DNA of 64,000 bases from an uncultured Clostridia bacterium (GTDB taxonomy: Bacteria; Bacillota; Clostridia; UMGS1810). The stretch covers positions 1-64,000 of the forward strand of contig CAKSJG010000008.1 in assembly GCA_934463165.1 (NCBI GenBank). Direction: 5' to 3'. This document shows, piece after piece, positions 1 through 9,524 of the stretch. The position numbers and the translations under genes were made by a program. How positions within the stretch are numbered: the stretch's first letter is position 1; every line of letters begins with the position of its first letter. Below the pieces are notes generated by a model. It did not search any database. It was given only the letters and a program-made list of their open reading frames with translations, and was not told the origin of the DNA.

Positions 1-1
1 A

Positions 2-25
2 GAAGGGGGCGGCATGAATGAGTAA
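2..25 (+). CDS. Possible last codons of an upstream gene (partial)
   Basis: The reading frame open from base 2 ends with Met-Asn-Glu and a TAA at 23-25, overlapping the start of the amidase gene at 18. Overlaps of this kind are common inside phage operons, so the amidase may be translationally coupled to a gene that lies outside the window. Only eight codons are visible and nothing can be said about the product. Confidence 0.25.
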   Translation, partial: EGGGMNE

Positions 26-848
26 CAGTCCGCTTGTATCTTACACAAAGATATCACCCAACAGCACCAATCCGCGCAGGGGTAAGATATCAAAAATAAC
101 GATTCACCATATGGCAGGGAATCTTACGATAGAACAGTGCGGTGTCGGATTCTCTGCAAAAAGCCGACATGCGTCATCGAATTACGGTGTCGGAACGGAC
201 GGCAGAATAGGAATGTATGTTGAAGAAAAAAACCGTTCATGGGCATCGTCAAGCCCCGAAAATGACAATATAGCGGTAACAATTGAGGTTGCAAACGATG
301 CAGACGCTACCGGCAACTGGCATGTGTCCGACAAGGCATTGGAATCATGCATAAATCTTTGTGTTGACATATGCAAAAGAAACGACATTAAAAGGCTTAA
401 TTTTACGGGAGACAAAAGCGGCAACCTCACAATGCACAGGTACTTCGTGGCAACGGCCTGCCCCGGAGGTTACCTTGCAGGTAAATTTCCGTATATTGCA
501 AACGAGGTGAACAAAAGGCTCTCCGGCGCACAGACGCCGAAAAAAGAGCTTAAGAGCACAAACGACATAGTATGGGAGCTTGCGCACCGCGGCATTATAT
601 CGGATAAAGAACTCTGGCTTTCAAAAATGACACCGAATTCACCTGCGTATTGGCTCGGATATAAAATAGCTAACAAGACGGTAAATTCAACCGAAAAAGA
701 GCTTGAAAGTGTGAATGATATTGTGTGGGAGCTCAATCATAGGGGTATTATATCGGATTCCGCACTGTGGCTTGATTTGCTGAATAAAGACAGGAATTTA
801 TACTGTCTTGCAAAAAAAGCCGTTAAAATGACGAAGGGCGGTGTTTAA
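18..848 (+). CDS. Phage-type N-acetylmuramoyl-L-alanine amidase (endolysin) with two C-terminal repeats
   Basis: This is an Amidase_2/PGRP-family enzyme of 276 residues, expected to cut the bond between muramic acid and L-alanine in peptidoglycan. The catalytic domain covers about residues 1-165. The likely zinc ligands are His30 (in ITIHHMAG), His140 (TMHRYF) and Cys148 (ACPGG). Two copies of a roughly 25-residue motif (NDIVWEL.HRGIISD..LWL) at about 177-202 and 228-252 probably bind the cell wall. There is no signal peptide, as expected for an endolysin that leaves the cell through a holin. The start is preceded by a G-rich ribosome site. The next gene follows directly, and all genes to 4834 are on the same strand. 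Confidence 0.85.
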   Translation: MSNSPLVSYTKISPNSTNPRRGKISKITIHHMAGNLTIEQCGVGFSAKSRHASSNYGVGTDGRIGMYVEEKNRSWASSSPENDNIAVTIEVANDADATGNWHVSDKALESCINLCVDICKRNDIKRLNFTGDKSGNLTMHRYFVATACPGGYLAGKFPYIANEVNKRLSGAQTPKKELKSTNDIVWELAHRGIISDKELWLSKMTPNSPAYWLGYKIANKTVNSTEKELESVNDIVWELNHRGIISDSALWLDLLNKDRNLYCLAKKAVKMTKGGV

Positions 849-849
849 G

Positions 850-1149
850 GTGGACTTTGAATCTGAAATCAGAGAGAGAATGACCGCGGTCGAGCAAAGC
901 GTAAAATCCGCGCATCACAGACTTGACACGCAAGACAAGCTCATAGGGTCCGTACAAAAACTTACACAGCAGGTCATTCAGCTTGCAAACGAAGTCAAAA
1001 ACATGAGAGAAGATATAAACCTAATGGCAACAAAGGTTGACAAAATCGAAAAAATCCCCATAAGCAGATACAACAGCATAGTCAAAACATTGATTACGGC
1101 AATTGTCAGCGGTGCGGCAGGATATTTCGTAAACATAGTTTTGAACTAA
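850..1149 (+). CDS. XhlA-like phage lysis-accessory (hemolysin) protein
   Basis: This small protein of about 99 residues has a long amphipathic, coiled-coil-forming N-terminal part and one hydrophobic segment near the C-terminus (IVKTLITAIVSGAAGYFVNIVL). That plan matches XhlA-type proteins, which sit beside endolysins and assist holins at the membrane. GTG codons at 841 and 850 are both possible starts. The GAAGGG at 833-838 is too close to 841 but about 11 nt from 850, so 850 is preferred. The 841 start would overlap the amidase stop. Assignment rests on architecture and position, not on a catalytic motif. Confidence 0.65.
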   Translation: MDFESEIRERMTAVEQSVKSAHHRLDTQDKLIGSVQKLTQQVIQLANEVKNMREDINLMATKVDKIEKIPISRYNSIVKTLITAIVSGAAGYFVNIVLN

Positions 1150-1162
1150 CGGAGGGATATAA

Positions 1163-1342
1163 ATGGAACTTAAAACCTTAAGACCCGTATTTCGCGGAAA
1201 CAGTGCGGAGGATATCCGGATATTATGTGACTATGTGAATTCTCTCAGAGAAGAAATTTCGTTTTGCATTGATAATATCAGCTCCAAAACAGATCTTATA
1301 TTAAAACACATAAAGGAGGTGAACCCCGATGACGGCAATTGA
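1163..1342 (+). CDS. Small phage protein, 59 residues, unknown function
   Basis: ATG at 1163 follows a clear GGAGGG site at 1151-1156 and opens a 59-residue frame that ends in TGA at 1340-1342, overlapping the next gene by 14 nt. The product begins MELKTLRPVFRGNSAEDIR and is mostly helical and charged. The strong ribosome site, tight packing and overlap support it as a real gene of the prophage operon. I do not recognise a family. A role in virion assembly is only a guess from position. Confidence 0.6.
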   Translation: MELKTLRPVFRGNSAEDIRILCDYVNSLREEISFCIDNISSKTDLILKHIKEVNPDDGN

Positions 1343-1685
1343 TGTCATTACCCAATGCGATATGATAAACCCGAACTCATACACACAGGATGCAAAAAGA
1401 AAGTGGCTTGACAATATAGAATCGGAAGTCAGGGAATATGCGGCAAGATACAGCGGTAAAAAAGCCGACCTGTCATTTACGGATGATGAAAATCCCGAGC
1501 TCTTTTTAAATGAGCAAAATGCCGATATATATATCTACTATATAATATCGATGATAGATCTTTCAAACAAAGAATCAGAGATGTATAACAACAGCAGCAC
1601 ATATTTTAACTCGATATACTCTGAATGGCAAAAAAAATACCGCAGAAACAATATGCCGAAGTGTACAACAGCTATCAGCACATAA
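1329..1685 (+). CDS. Phage head-tail/connector-like small protein (unknown)
   Basis: This 118-residue acidic helical protein starts with ATG at 1329, behind a near-perfect AAGGAGGTGA at 1314-1323. It overlaps the preceding small gene. The beginning (MTAIDVITQCDMINPNSYTQ) and the aromatic stretch IYIYYIISMID are reminiscent of small head-tail connector proteins found before large virion genes in Firmicutes prophages, but no decisive motif is visible. The last ten residues look irregular, so a late frameshift cannot be excluded. The gene sits 19 nt before a large structural gene. Confidence 0.5.
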   Translation: MTAIDVITQCDMINPNSYTQDAKRKWLDNIESEVREYAARYSGKKADLSFTDDENPELFLNEQNADIYIYYIISMIDLSNKESEMYNNSSTYFNSIYSEWQKKYRRNNMPKCTTAIST

Positions 1686-1704
1686 CAGAAAGGAGACAAC
1701 AAAG

Positions 1705-3504
1705 ATGAAACTGCCTATGCTTTATAAAAACATACGCCGTGAAGAAAAAATTATCAAGTCGTTCGGGGGAATAAACACAAGCGAAACATATTCCGTCGGC
1801 GAGCTTTTCGGTGCCGAAAATATGAGCAGCGACTATGCCCCTGCGCTTTGTTCGCGAAAAAAAAGAGAATGCATCATTGAAAGCGAAAGAGAAATAAACG
1901 GTTTATTCGGTTTTGACAAGCTGTTTTATACTTCGTATGACAGAAAAAACAATCTTATATACCTTACATACGGAGGTATCGACTATGACATGAGCCCTTA
2001 TTCATCCTCAACGGATTACAGCGAAAAAAGAAGCTTTGCCGCATTAAGCGGTCAGGTGCTGATAATTCCCGATAATGTCCTGTTTAATACAAATTCCAGA
2101 ACATTTACAAAGGTTTGCATTTCTCAAAAGCATAACGAGCCCACGGCAAAAGAAAAATTTGAAACGGAATCGTCCGGTAGTGATTATCTTGCAAGGTCAT
2201 CGTGGGTTCTGGGGAAGGTAACCCACAATAAAATAACGGCCGAGAAGGTATCTTACCCCAATACTCATAAATATGATTTTTACCACATGAACTTTGACGA
2301 TGATCTGAAAGCCGGAGACGTTATAACCGTCAAAATGCTTGTCAGCTCCGATAAAGCTCCCGATAGCAAGGAATACAGTAATTACATTAAAAAGATGCTT
2401 GCCGGAATAACGCTTAAAATCAAAGATATTACAACGGTAACACATTCAATCCATTCGGGAGAAAGCATAACCGAAAAGACAGAACTTATATTTGACGATA
2501 ACAACATCGACACATTCGGGCTCGGTCAGCTTGAAATAGAGCAGCTGTCGATTGAAAAGGGCATACCGAAAATTGAATGTATGTGCTCATTTAACAATCG
2601 TGTGTGGGCTGCGGCAGGCAAAGAAATTTACACCTCAAAGCTGGGAGATGCCGGCGAATGGAACGATTTTACCGTTGATGATTACGGAACCCTGCCGTAT
2701 GCATGCTTTACTGCATCGGCACAGACGGAGGGCAGCTTTACGGGGATCACCTCGTACGGAAGTTACATATATGCATTCAAGGAGAATACAATCCACAAAA
2801 TATACGGTGACGAACCCGACGAGTATAAGCTATACACAACAGAGGCGCTCGGCATCGCAGAAAAATATAAACAATGCTGCACGAAAACTGCAGACAGCCT
2901 TATATATGCCGCAAGAGACGGAATTTATCTGTTTCGTGACAATTATCCGAAAAGAATATCCGACAAAACGGCAAACGGAATTATCCCCCGGGCAATGGCA
3001 CCGCACGGTGACAAATGCTATATTTTAAGCGGTGACGACAAAAAATGCATATATGTATACGATGTTTCAAAGGACATATGGCAATGTGAAAATGCGGACA
3101 GCGATATCAATTTTTTGATAAGCTATTCGGGAAACGTTTATGCCGCGTCAAAAAATAAAATCATTTGCCTTACGGAGTGTAATGATGAAGATAAATCGGA
3201 AAAAAATATTTATTGGAGCTTCAAAATTAAATTTGACGAAAAACTGATAAATAAAAAATGCTTTGGTAAGGCTGCCGTAAGATATTCTCTCGGCAAAAAT
3301 TCATCGTTCACCGTGAAAGCAGTGTATGATGACGACACGCGGGGTGCCGTCTGCGGAGCGCAATATGATGAAAAAGATATCGGCGGATGCACCGTTCATC
3401 TGCCGATAAAAAGATGCCTTTGCTTTTATCTTGAATTCAAGGGCATCGGAGAATTTTCGTTAAAAAGCATAAAATTCAGCTTTTTTAACGGAACGGAATT
3501 TTAA
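1705..3504 (+). CDS. Large phage structural protein, probable beta-propeller
   Basis: This 599-residue protein has no signal peptide or membrane segment. From about residue 285 on it contains repeated four-stranded, blade-like stretches ending in W or Y-rich strands (FNNRVWAAAGKEIYTSKLGD, ITSYGSYIYAFKENTIHKIYG, SLIYAARDGIYLFRDNYPKR, KCYILSGDDKKCIYVYD). This is the pattern of a beta-propeller, and it recalls tail-accessory proteins such as P22 gp10, though that link is structural inference. The C-terminal 90 residues form a separate beta domain. A good site (AAAGGAGA) precedes the ATG. It is the last gene before a 337-nt gap that carries a repeat element. Confidence 0.5.
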   Translation: MKLPMLYKNIRREEKIIKSFGGINTSETYSVGELFGAENMSSDYAPALCSRKKRECIIESEREINGLFGFDKLFYTSYDRKNNLIYLTYGGIDYDMSPYSSSTDYSEKRSFAALSGQVLIIPDNVLFNTNSRTFTKVCISQKHNEPTAKEKFETESSGSDYLARSSWVLGKVTHNKITAEKVSYPNTHKYDFYHMNFDDDLKAGDVITVKMLVSSDKAPDSKEYSNYIKKMLAGITLKIKDITTVTHSIHSGESITEKTELIFDDNNIDTFGLGQLEIEQLSIEKGIPKIECMCSFNNRVWAAAGKEIYTSKLGDAGEWNDFTVDDYGTLPYACFTASAQTEGSFTGITSYGSYIYAFKENTIHKIYGDEPDEYKLYTTEALGIAEKYKQCCTKTADSLIYAARDGIYLFRDNYPKRISDKTANGIIPRAMAPHGDKCYILSGDDKKCIYVYDVSKDIWQCENADSDINFLISYSGNVYAASKNKIICLTECNDEDKSEKNIYWSFKIKFDEKLINKKCFGKAAVRYSLGKNSSFTVKAVYDDDTRGAVCGAQYDEKDIGGCTVHLPIKRCLCFYLEFKGIGEFSLKSIKFSFFNGTEF

Positions 3505-3553
3505 AAACAACAAAAAACAGATAATTGTAAAATAAAAATGTGAATAAATTTTT

Positions 3554-3709
3554 GCGGAACGCTGTGGTCAGCGTTCCCTACGTAGTCATTATTAAATATT
3601 TGCAATTTTATAAATAGAATCATATTAGTTAATTTTGTTTAAGCAAATACAATTAATAGAAACTATACCTGTCAATTTATTTGTAGGCAGCGGTGCCCAC
3701 ACCGTTCCG
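3554..3709. repeat. REPIN/MITE-like palindromic element, copy 1
   Basis: An about 155-bp non-coding unit starts with a 28-nt hairpin-forming arm (3554-3581, containing GGAACGCTG and CAGCGTTCC) and ends with a second such arm in inverted orientation (3683-3709). The middle is AT-rich. The same layout and much of the same internal sequence (for example ACCTGTCAATTTATTTGTAGG) recur at 46037-46190. The second arm of this copy has diverged (GTAGGCAGC instead of GTAGGGAAC). The rest of the gap, 3505-3841, holds only AT-rich sequence and the AAGGAG ribosome site of the next gene. Confidence 0.75.
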
Positions 3710-3841
3710 ATGAAAAATAAACATTTAAATCTGTCTAACGGAGAAAAGGTAAATAAAATGATATCGTAGAGCATGCTTTAAATCAGGCATTTTGCAGTTT
3801 TACAATTACCCAAACAAAAAAATATAAGGAGACTATTTAAT

Positions 3842-4834
3842 ATGGCAAGTTATTATGACAAGAAAAAATTAATCGATGAAAACGGCGATCTGTATATATC
3901 GCCTTATGACAAAACACTCGACGCGGGATCACTGGCACAAATCATCGACGCAAAAAAATCATACAAAACAGCCGAACAGGCCGGAGACGAAGCAGGGAAA
4001 AAAAGAGCAAACCAAAAGGCAAACTCCGTGAGAGAAAACGCAGGAAGCTACAACGGAGGATATGACGGAAGTGAATATAACAAGACAAAAAAGGACTACG
4101 AAATCAATAACATCACAAACTACCGTTCAAAATACGATGACAGTAAAAGCAAAATTTTAAACAACCTTACAAACAGAAAAAGCTTTTCGTATAACCCTGA
4201 GGAAGATCCGCTTTACAACACATATAAAAGCATATATCTTAAGCTCGGAAACGACGCATATGACCGCGCAATGGCGGATAATTCGCTGAGAATGGGCGGA
4301 ATGCAAAATTCAAGCGCACAAAGCGCCGCAATGCAGGCACAGGGGAAATACAACTCTATGCTCGCGTCTAAAATACCCGATCTGTATAAGCTTGCATACG
4401 AGAAATATTCCGATGAGGGAGACAATATATATAAGCTTATGGAAACTCTCAGAAACCTCGACTCGGACGATTATTCAAAATACCGCGATCTCATAAAGGA
4501 TTTTCAGACGGACAGAGATTATTTTTACAAAAAAGATAAAAACGATCAGTATCAGAGCAACAACATGTATAAATATGATTCCAATCTTGAACACAGCATC
4601 ATGCGTGATGACGCGGAGGATAAACAAAACGCAGATAAATTCGAATATGAAAAATACCGCGACGGAGTTGCGGATTCAAAATGGAGAGAGGAGCTCAACT
4701 CAGAAAATGAGAAAAACCGTAACACATACAGCATTGACAAGCTTAATGCCGCAATACGCCTTGCACAGGCTCTTTACGGAAAAGTGCCCGTCAGCAGCAG
4801 CGTGATTATGAACATACTCAGTATGATAGGATAA
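3842..4834 (+). CDS. Helical phage protein, unknown (possible internal/minor virion protein)
   Basis: This 330-residue, strongly charged, Lys/Asp/Tyr-rich protein has extended helical stretches and no signal or membrane segment. A central motif (RMGGMQNSSAQSAAMQAQGKYN) is small-residue rich. An AAGGAG site precedes the ATG, and the codon use resembles the upstream prophage genes. It lies last in the plus-strand block and is followed by an intrinsic terminator, so it probably ends the prophage transcript. Position after the propeller-like protein suggests a virion or ejection protein, but I do not recognise its family. Confidence 0.45.
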   Translation: MASYYDKKKLIDENGDLYISPYDKTLDAGSLAQIIDAKKSYKTAEQAGDEAGKKRANQKANSVRENAGSYNGGYDGSEYNKTKKDYEINNITNYRSKYDDSKSKILNNLTNRKSFSYNPEEDPLYNTYKSIYLKLGNDAYDRAMADNSLRMGGMQNSSAQSAAMQAQGKYNSMLASKIPDLYKLAYEKYSDEGDNIYKLMETLRNLDSDDYSKYRDLIKDFQTDRDYFYKKDKNDQYQSNNMYKYDSNLEHSIMRDDAEDKQNADKFEYEKYRDGVADSKWREELNSENEKNRNTYSIDKLNAAIRLAQALYGKVPVSSSVIMNILSMIG

Positions 4835-4882
4835 TTACCACAGCTCCCCGAATCAAACGCGCACCGACACTCGGATTTTAAA

Positions 4883-4924
4883 AATAACGGCAATGCTCTT
4901 AATTTGCATTGCCGTTATTTTTTT
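4883..4924. terminator. Bidirectional intrinsic terminator
   Basis: A perfect 14-bp stem (AATAACGGCAATGC, 4883-4896, with its complement at 4906-4919) has a 9-nt loop and is followed by a T-run on the plus strand. A shorter T-run on the minus strand lets it also end the convergent lyase gene that stops at 4940. Confidence 0.9.
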
Positions 4925-4939
4925 GAGATTTATTTCATA

Positions 4940-7900
4940 TTACTTTTTCAAAAAAGCAAACTCAAGAAGACTGAACCACAATCCTGTGTTTGTTCCGTTG
5001 CAGTCAAGCTTTATGAATCTGAACCTTTGCGGAGTATCAAACGAATGCATTTCGTATGTATCGTCATCATGAAGAGTGCTTTCTCCATCAAAAATCTTCG
5101 TCCAGTTTTCTCCGTCGTCAGATACGGAAAGCGCATAAATTGCCTTTCTTTCGGATGATTTCCAGAATTTGAGCCCTATTGCTTCAACGCTGACAGGCTC
5201 GCCCATATCGCAGATCATCCAGTGATTTTTGCCCTCAACCGCCCAGCGCGTTGTGACATTTTCGTCAAAAGCGTTTATCTCGCGGTTTTCAAGCTGAGGA
5301 TTATCGCTCACGGTTACGGATTCCGGCATGAGCCTTGTCATGCCCGTTTGCTCGTCAATCACATTTTCTGACGGTATGGATTTAAAGTTGATTCTGTAAA
5401 CTCTGTAAAAATCGGGGTGCTGCAAATCCGTTACCTTTATTTCCGTTGCAGAGCCGGCATCTTCCGCTTCTTTTATTTCCGTTTTATAATTTGACGGGTT
5501 ATCAAATGTGATTTTAGGAATATCTTTTATTTTATGCGCATATACCAATGTGTATCTGTCGGACTCGGGATTGAAAGCTTCTATTTTTTCACCGTCGGCA
5601 TATATCATCGGAAGCGTGGGCATTACAGGTATTTCACCGTCGGATATTTCCCATGAATCTATCGGGGTGTCGATTATAGCCGTATCGCCTATGTGGTCTC
5701 CGAGAACGGAGATTTTTGCCTGAATATACACGTCTTTCTTTGCCGTCATCTTTACGGAAAGCTTTGAATAGTTGGTGTTTTTATTTTGCTTTTCCATAAC
5801 GGGAGACGATGCGAGCGGCTCGGCTTTTGCAGCCGTCAGCTCAAAGGTGTCGGCATCCGATACAAATCTGACATTGACCGTAACCCCTCCCTTTGTTATT
5901 TCTGCCGTATGCGAATCCTTAACGGTTATCTTGCCGCTTTGAACATGCATAAACCAATATATTTCGTTTTCGTCTTCGGTGAGCCCCTTTATTTCGTCGC
6001 GCACGGTTATGCTTCGTCTGTAATCTCCGAGCATTATTCCGCGTTTTACGCTTTCTGCCATGCCTTTGTACGCATCGGTAACATCGGATGTTGAATATGC
6101 TCCTGCCGCTTTTGAAACAAACTTATCTATTTTGCAGTCCGCATCCCTGTTCTGACCGGGGTCGCTTGTCGGGTTGATAACCAAGGTGTTGTGACCTTCG
6201 GGACGGGTTCTGTAATAGCTGTATCTTAAGCCACCAAAGTATTCGCCTATGTTGTAATCCTCCGCGCCTATATCACACGCAAATCTCTGACCGCCAAGGT
6301 CTGCAACAAAGGTGCCCTCATCAAGATGAGCATGACCGACGTTGTTCTTCCCCGTGTGCCATGATACATATACGCCCTTTTCATCATCCCATGAAGAACG
6401 CATCGAGACGATCTCGGTATCTCTGAAATATTCATCAAGAGGAAGTACCTCCGCTGCGGATGATGTCTGATCCGTATTGCAGAATATCATAGCTATCGGA
6501 GAGCCTTTTACCGAAAGATTGTTCATTTTGTTAAGCAGGTTAACCGTTAATCCCGGCTGATTGTATACATCGGAAAGATAATACAGATATGCAGATGTCA
6601 GCCTGCCCTCGCCCGCGTCATGGAAGTTATTGGAGCTTGTCATACCGTCGCTTGAGAGGAAATACTCTCCGCTCTTTTCAAGACCCGGACTAAGAAAAAG
6701 ATTATAGTCCGATCCGAATGTATTTTTCAGCGATGAATCAAAAAACGTCACATATTCCATGAGATAATCCCAGTAGCCGACGCCCTCATGCCATGCACCG
6801 TCGGGGAAAAATTCTGACATCATCTGCTCCGAGCTTACAAGCGCTTTTTCAAGTATGTCGGCGCAAAGATCGGGATATTTATCGAACACCGCCATTGCAC
6901 CGATGCCCGTGCCGCCGTTGCAGACGATGTTCCAGTTTTCCGTGGAATTTACATAGAACCTTGAGAAATCACCTATGCCGTATAATGCCTTCTGCGCCCA
7001 CCGCAAGCCATGGGTTTTGATTGCTTCTTCCATAAATGCTTTTTGCTCATCGGTCCACTCGTCATAAAGCCAGTCATATGCTATTGCAAATGCTGCTGTC
7101 ATCTCACCCGTATCAAGAAAATGAAGGGTATGATTCCAATCCTTAAAGTTTCCTGCGGATTCTATATCCTGCCATAATCTTTGAACATATTTTTCATCAC
7201 CGGTAAGGTGATATGCCATTGCCAGATATTCCGCCTTTGCCAAAACGTCTCTGCTTGTGGCGAGAAGTCTTAAGCCGTCGGGGATTTCATATTTACATAC
7301 ATCGGCTTTCATATAAGAATCCGCTTTTTCGAGCGTATCTTTTTTCCATTTCGCCATAAAGTCATATGTATCGACATCGCTTTTTATTTTGCTGAGCTTT
7401 TCCGAATTTAAAATAATTCTCGGGTGCTCCGCTTTGCATTTTTCAAAATCAGCTTTCAGGCTTTCGGCCGACGGATTTTCATACAGCATGAAAATGTCGA
7501 GCAAACGGAAATCCTCGTCGGAAAGCTGAGGATTATTGTCACTCACAACGATTATTCCTCTATCATTCCACGAAACCTTTTTTTTGAGAACATTTTCACA
7601 AAGTGCTCTGAGCGGCAGCATCGTCCTGCTTGAAATAATTTCCGCAGGGACGTCAAGCTCAAATGAAGCCCCGTTTGCAAGCTTAAGTGAGGAGCTTCCG
7701 ATTGTAACCTCGGCAACGCCGTTTACCGAAGCAGTTTTAGTCTCGTCATTCCATGATACATCGCAGCCGAAAGCCTCGGACACGGCTCTCATGGGGACAA
7801 GCGTTCTGCCGTTTTTTATAACGGCGGGCGAATCAAGCTTTATGCGGTTTTTGTTGTAATACATATAACCCGAATATACATTCATGACAACCGCATTCGC

Positions 7901-8083
7901 TTCGTCAAGCTTAATTACGGCGCTGTCACCGTAATTAAGCTGTGTTGATTTTTTGCCTGCAGCATTCGCAAGCAGGTCATCATCATTTGTTTTTTCCGCA
8001 TCGGCAGCAAAAACCGCTGCCGACGACAGTGCAGCTGACATTATCATCAGCAAAACCATAAACAAACTAAATATTTTTTTCAT
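4940..8083 (-). CDS. Secreted heparinase II/III-like polysaccharide lyase with stalk and discoidin domains
   Basis: This 1047-residue exported protein begins with a signal peptide (MKKIFSLFMVLLMIMSAALS..AFA). Residues about 60-180 carry two copper-amine-oxidase-N-type stalk repeats (RTLVPMRAVSEAFGCDVSW; RTMLPLRALCE), which usually anchor or space surface enzymes. A long alpha/alpha toroid (about 200-540, with HEGVGYWDY and FHDAGEG) and a beta-sandwich follow, as in heparinase II/III or alginate-lyase-like enzymes. HTGKNNVGHAHLDEGTF holds likely catalytic or metal-binding histidines. The last 130 residues resemble an F5/8 type C (discoidin) carbohydrate-binding domain. A GGAGG site precedes the start. 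The substrate cannot be told from sequence. Confidence 0.75.
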   Translation of the reverse strand: MKKIFSLFMVLLMIMSAALSSAAVFAADAEKTNDDDLLANAAGKKSTQLNYGDSAVIKLDEANAVVMNVYSGYMYYNKNRIKLDSPAVIKNGRTLVPMRAVSEAFGCDVSWNDETKTASVNGVAEVTIGSSSLKLANGASFELDVPAEIISSRTMLPLRALCENVLKKKVSWNDRGIIVVSDNNPQLSDEDFRLLDIFMLYENPSAESLKADFEKCKAEHPRIILNSEKLSKIKSDVDTYDFMAKWKKDTLEKADSYMKADVCKYEIPDGLRLLATSRDVLAKAEYLAMAYHLTGDEKYVQRLWQDIESAGNFKDWNHTLHFLDTGEMTAAFAIAYDWLYDEWTDEQKAFMEEAIKTHGLRWAQKALYGIGDFSRFYVNSTENWNIVCNGGTGIGAMAVFDKYPDLCADILEKALVSSEQMMSEFFPDGAWHEGVGYWDYLMEYVTFFDSSLKNTFGSDYNLFLSPGLEKSGEYFLSSDGMTSSNNFHDAGEGRLTSAYLYYLSDVYNQPGLTVNLLNKMNNLSVKGSPIAMIFCNTDQTSSAAEVLPLDEYFRDTEIVSMRSSWDDEKGVYVSWHTGKNNVGHAHLDEGTFVADLGGQRFACDIGAEDYNIGEYFGGLRYSYYRTRPEGHNTLVINPTSDPGQNRDADCKIDKFVSKAAGAYSTSDVTDAYKGMAESVKRGIMLGDYRRSITVRDEIKGLTEDENEIYWFMHVQSGKITVKDSHTAEITKGGVTVNVRFVSDADTFELTAAKAEPLASSPVMEKQNKNTNYSKLSVKMTAKKDVYIQAKISVLGDHIGDTAIIDTPIDSWEISDGEIPVMPTLPMIYADGEKIEAFNPESDRYTLVYAHKIKDIPKITFDNPSNYKTEIKEAEDAGSATEIKVTDLQHPDFYRVYRINFKSIPSENVIDEQTGMTRLMPESVTVSDNPQLENREINAFDENVTTRWAVEGKNHWMICDMGEPVSVEAIGLKFWKSSERKAIYALSVSDDGENWTKIFDGESTLHDDDTYEMHSFDTPQRFRFIKLDCNGTNTGLWFSLLEFAFLKK

Positions 8084-8119
8084 CTCTTACCTCCTGAAAT
8101 TCAAGATTTCACATCTTTT

Positions 8120-9241
8120 TTATTTATAGATACGCGGAACACGCTTGCTAAGACCGCATACTATTTCATAGTTAATCGTTCCTGCCTTTTCGGCAATTTC
8201 ATCGGCAGATATAAACGCGCCGTTATCCTCACCGATAAGCGTGACATCATCTTCTATGCATGCCTCGGGGATATGGCTTATATCAACCATGAACTGATCC
8301 ATGCAAACTCTGCCGACAATCGGAGCGCTTTTGCCGTGAATCAGCACTCTGCCCTTATTTGACAATGACCTCGGATAGCCGTCTGCATATCCGACAGGCA
8401 CAGTGGCTATTCTGCATTCTCTGTCTGTTGTGTATGTTCTGCCGTAGCTGATGCTTTCGCCGGCAGGCAATGTTTTGATAAAGGATATGTGCGACTTAAA
8501 TTCAAGCGCCGGTTTAAGATTCAAAACATTTTTATTTATTTCATCAGACGGATTTAGACCGTATGTTATAATCCCGGGTCTTACCATATCATATTTTTTC
8601 TCCGGAAGGTCAATTATTGCCGCGCTGTTGCATATATGCTTTGTATCGAGCTTAATACCGTCGGCTTCAAGCCTATTGCAGAATGCATCAAACCTATCGA
8701 GCTGCAAATGAGAATATTGCTTATCTGCTTCATCGGCCGTTGCATAATGACTGAATATTCCGCTGACATCCAGATTATCAAGACTGCATATTCTTTTTGC
8801 AAGCTCTATACCCTCATCGGTGCACGGCATACCGATTCTGTTCATTCCCGTGTTGAGCGCCAGGTGAGCAGCAGCATTCTTGCCGAATCTTTTTGCCGAC
8901 TCCGAAAGGCTAACCGCCATTTCGTATGTATAAAGAGCTACGGTTATGTCATACTTCAGGGCTTTGTCATAATTCTCGCATGAAAGCGTTCCGAGAATTA
9001 ATATGGGAGTACTCGGCGCGCAGCGTCGTATCTGCATTGCTTCCTCAATTGTTGCAACGGCAAAAGCGTCTGCATAATTTTTGAGAGCCGCAGCAACTTC
9101 AGGCGCACCGTGACCATATGCATCGGCTTTTATAACGGGCATGAGCTTTACGCCGATGCCTACCCTGTTTTGTATTTCTCTTATATTATGACGTATATTC
9201 TCAAGATTAATTGAGGCATATACTCTGTGATACTGTTCCAT
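8120..9241 (-). CDS. alr: Alanine racemase
   Basis: PLP enzyme that interconverts L- and D-alanine for peptidoglycan. The PLP-binding lysine lies in PVIKADAYGHG. Counting from an upstream ATG at 9247, it is Lys40 and the catalytic tyrosine of the second base is about Tyr268 (ISYGRTY). GRVCMDQFMVDIS is the typical C-terminal family signature. The length (about 373 residues) is normal. ATG codons occur at 9247 and 9241; the GGAG at 9250-9253 is better spaced for 9241, so that start is used. It lies 36 nt upstream of the lyase gene on the same strand, but the two may be cotranscribed only by chance. Confidence 0.95.
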   Translation of the reverse strand: MEQYHRVYASINLENIRHNIREIQNRVGIGVKLMPVIKADAYGHGAPEVAAALKNYADAFAVATIEEAMQIRRCAPSTPILILGTLSCENYDKALKYDITVALYTYEMAVSLSESAKRFGKNAAAHLALNTGMNRIGMPCTDEGIELAKRICSLDNLDVSGIFSHYATADEADKQYSHLQLDRFDAFCNRLEADGIKLDTKHICNSAAIIDLPEKKYDMVRPGIITYGLNPSDEINKNVLNLKPALEFKSHISFIKTLPAGESISYGRTYTTDRECRIATVPVGYADGYPRSLSNKGRVLIHGKSAPIVGRVCMDQFMVDISHIPEACIEDDVTLIGEDNGAFISADEIAEKAGTINYEIVCGLSKRVPRIYK

Positions 9242-9410
9242 TTTCATTACTCCAAACTGTCATTACTTTTGGTAATTGTAAAATTATAAAATATCTGATT
9301 TAATTCATATTTTGCAGAATCATTTTATTTAACCTTTTCCCGGCAAACATTTCCATCCGCATTTTCCCTTTTTAATGTACAATCACCTAACCCATTACTT
9401 TACAAAAATT

Positions 9411-9496
9411 ATAACACATATTTCTCAGTTTATCAAGAGAAATATGTGTTATACGGTAAAAAAGAACCGCGGCATAAGCCACGGTTCCTTTTTTAA
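9411..9496 (-). terminator. Tandem terminators behind the S-layer gene
   Basis: Two hairpins follow the stop of the S-layer gene when read on the minus strand. The first (9459-9496) pairs GGAACCGTGG with CCGCGGTTC and ends in a T-run. The second (9411-9452) is a perfect 16-bp stem with a 10-nt loop followed by AATTTTTG. Tandem terminators fit a heavily transcribed gene. The remaining 160 nt up to alr hold a possible TATAAT for alr but no clear -35. Confidence 0.85.
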
Positions 9497-9524
9497 TTAA
9501 TTAAGCTGAGAACTTAAGAATTGA

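Noticed and set aside
2552..3028. Plus-strand 158-codon frame inside the propeller-like gene
   Set aside because: Out of frame within a larger gene and rich in Arg/His/Thr, without a ribosome site.
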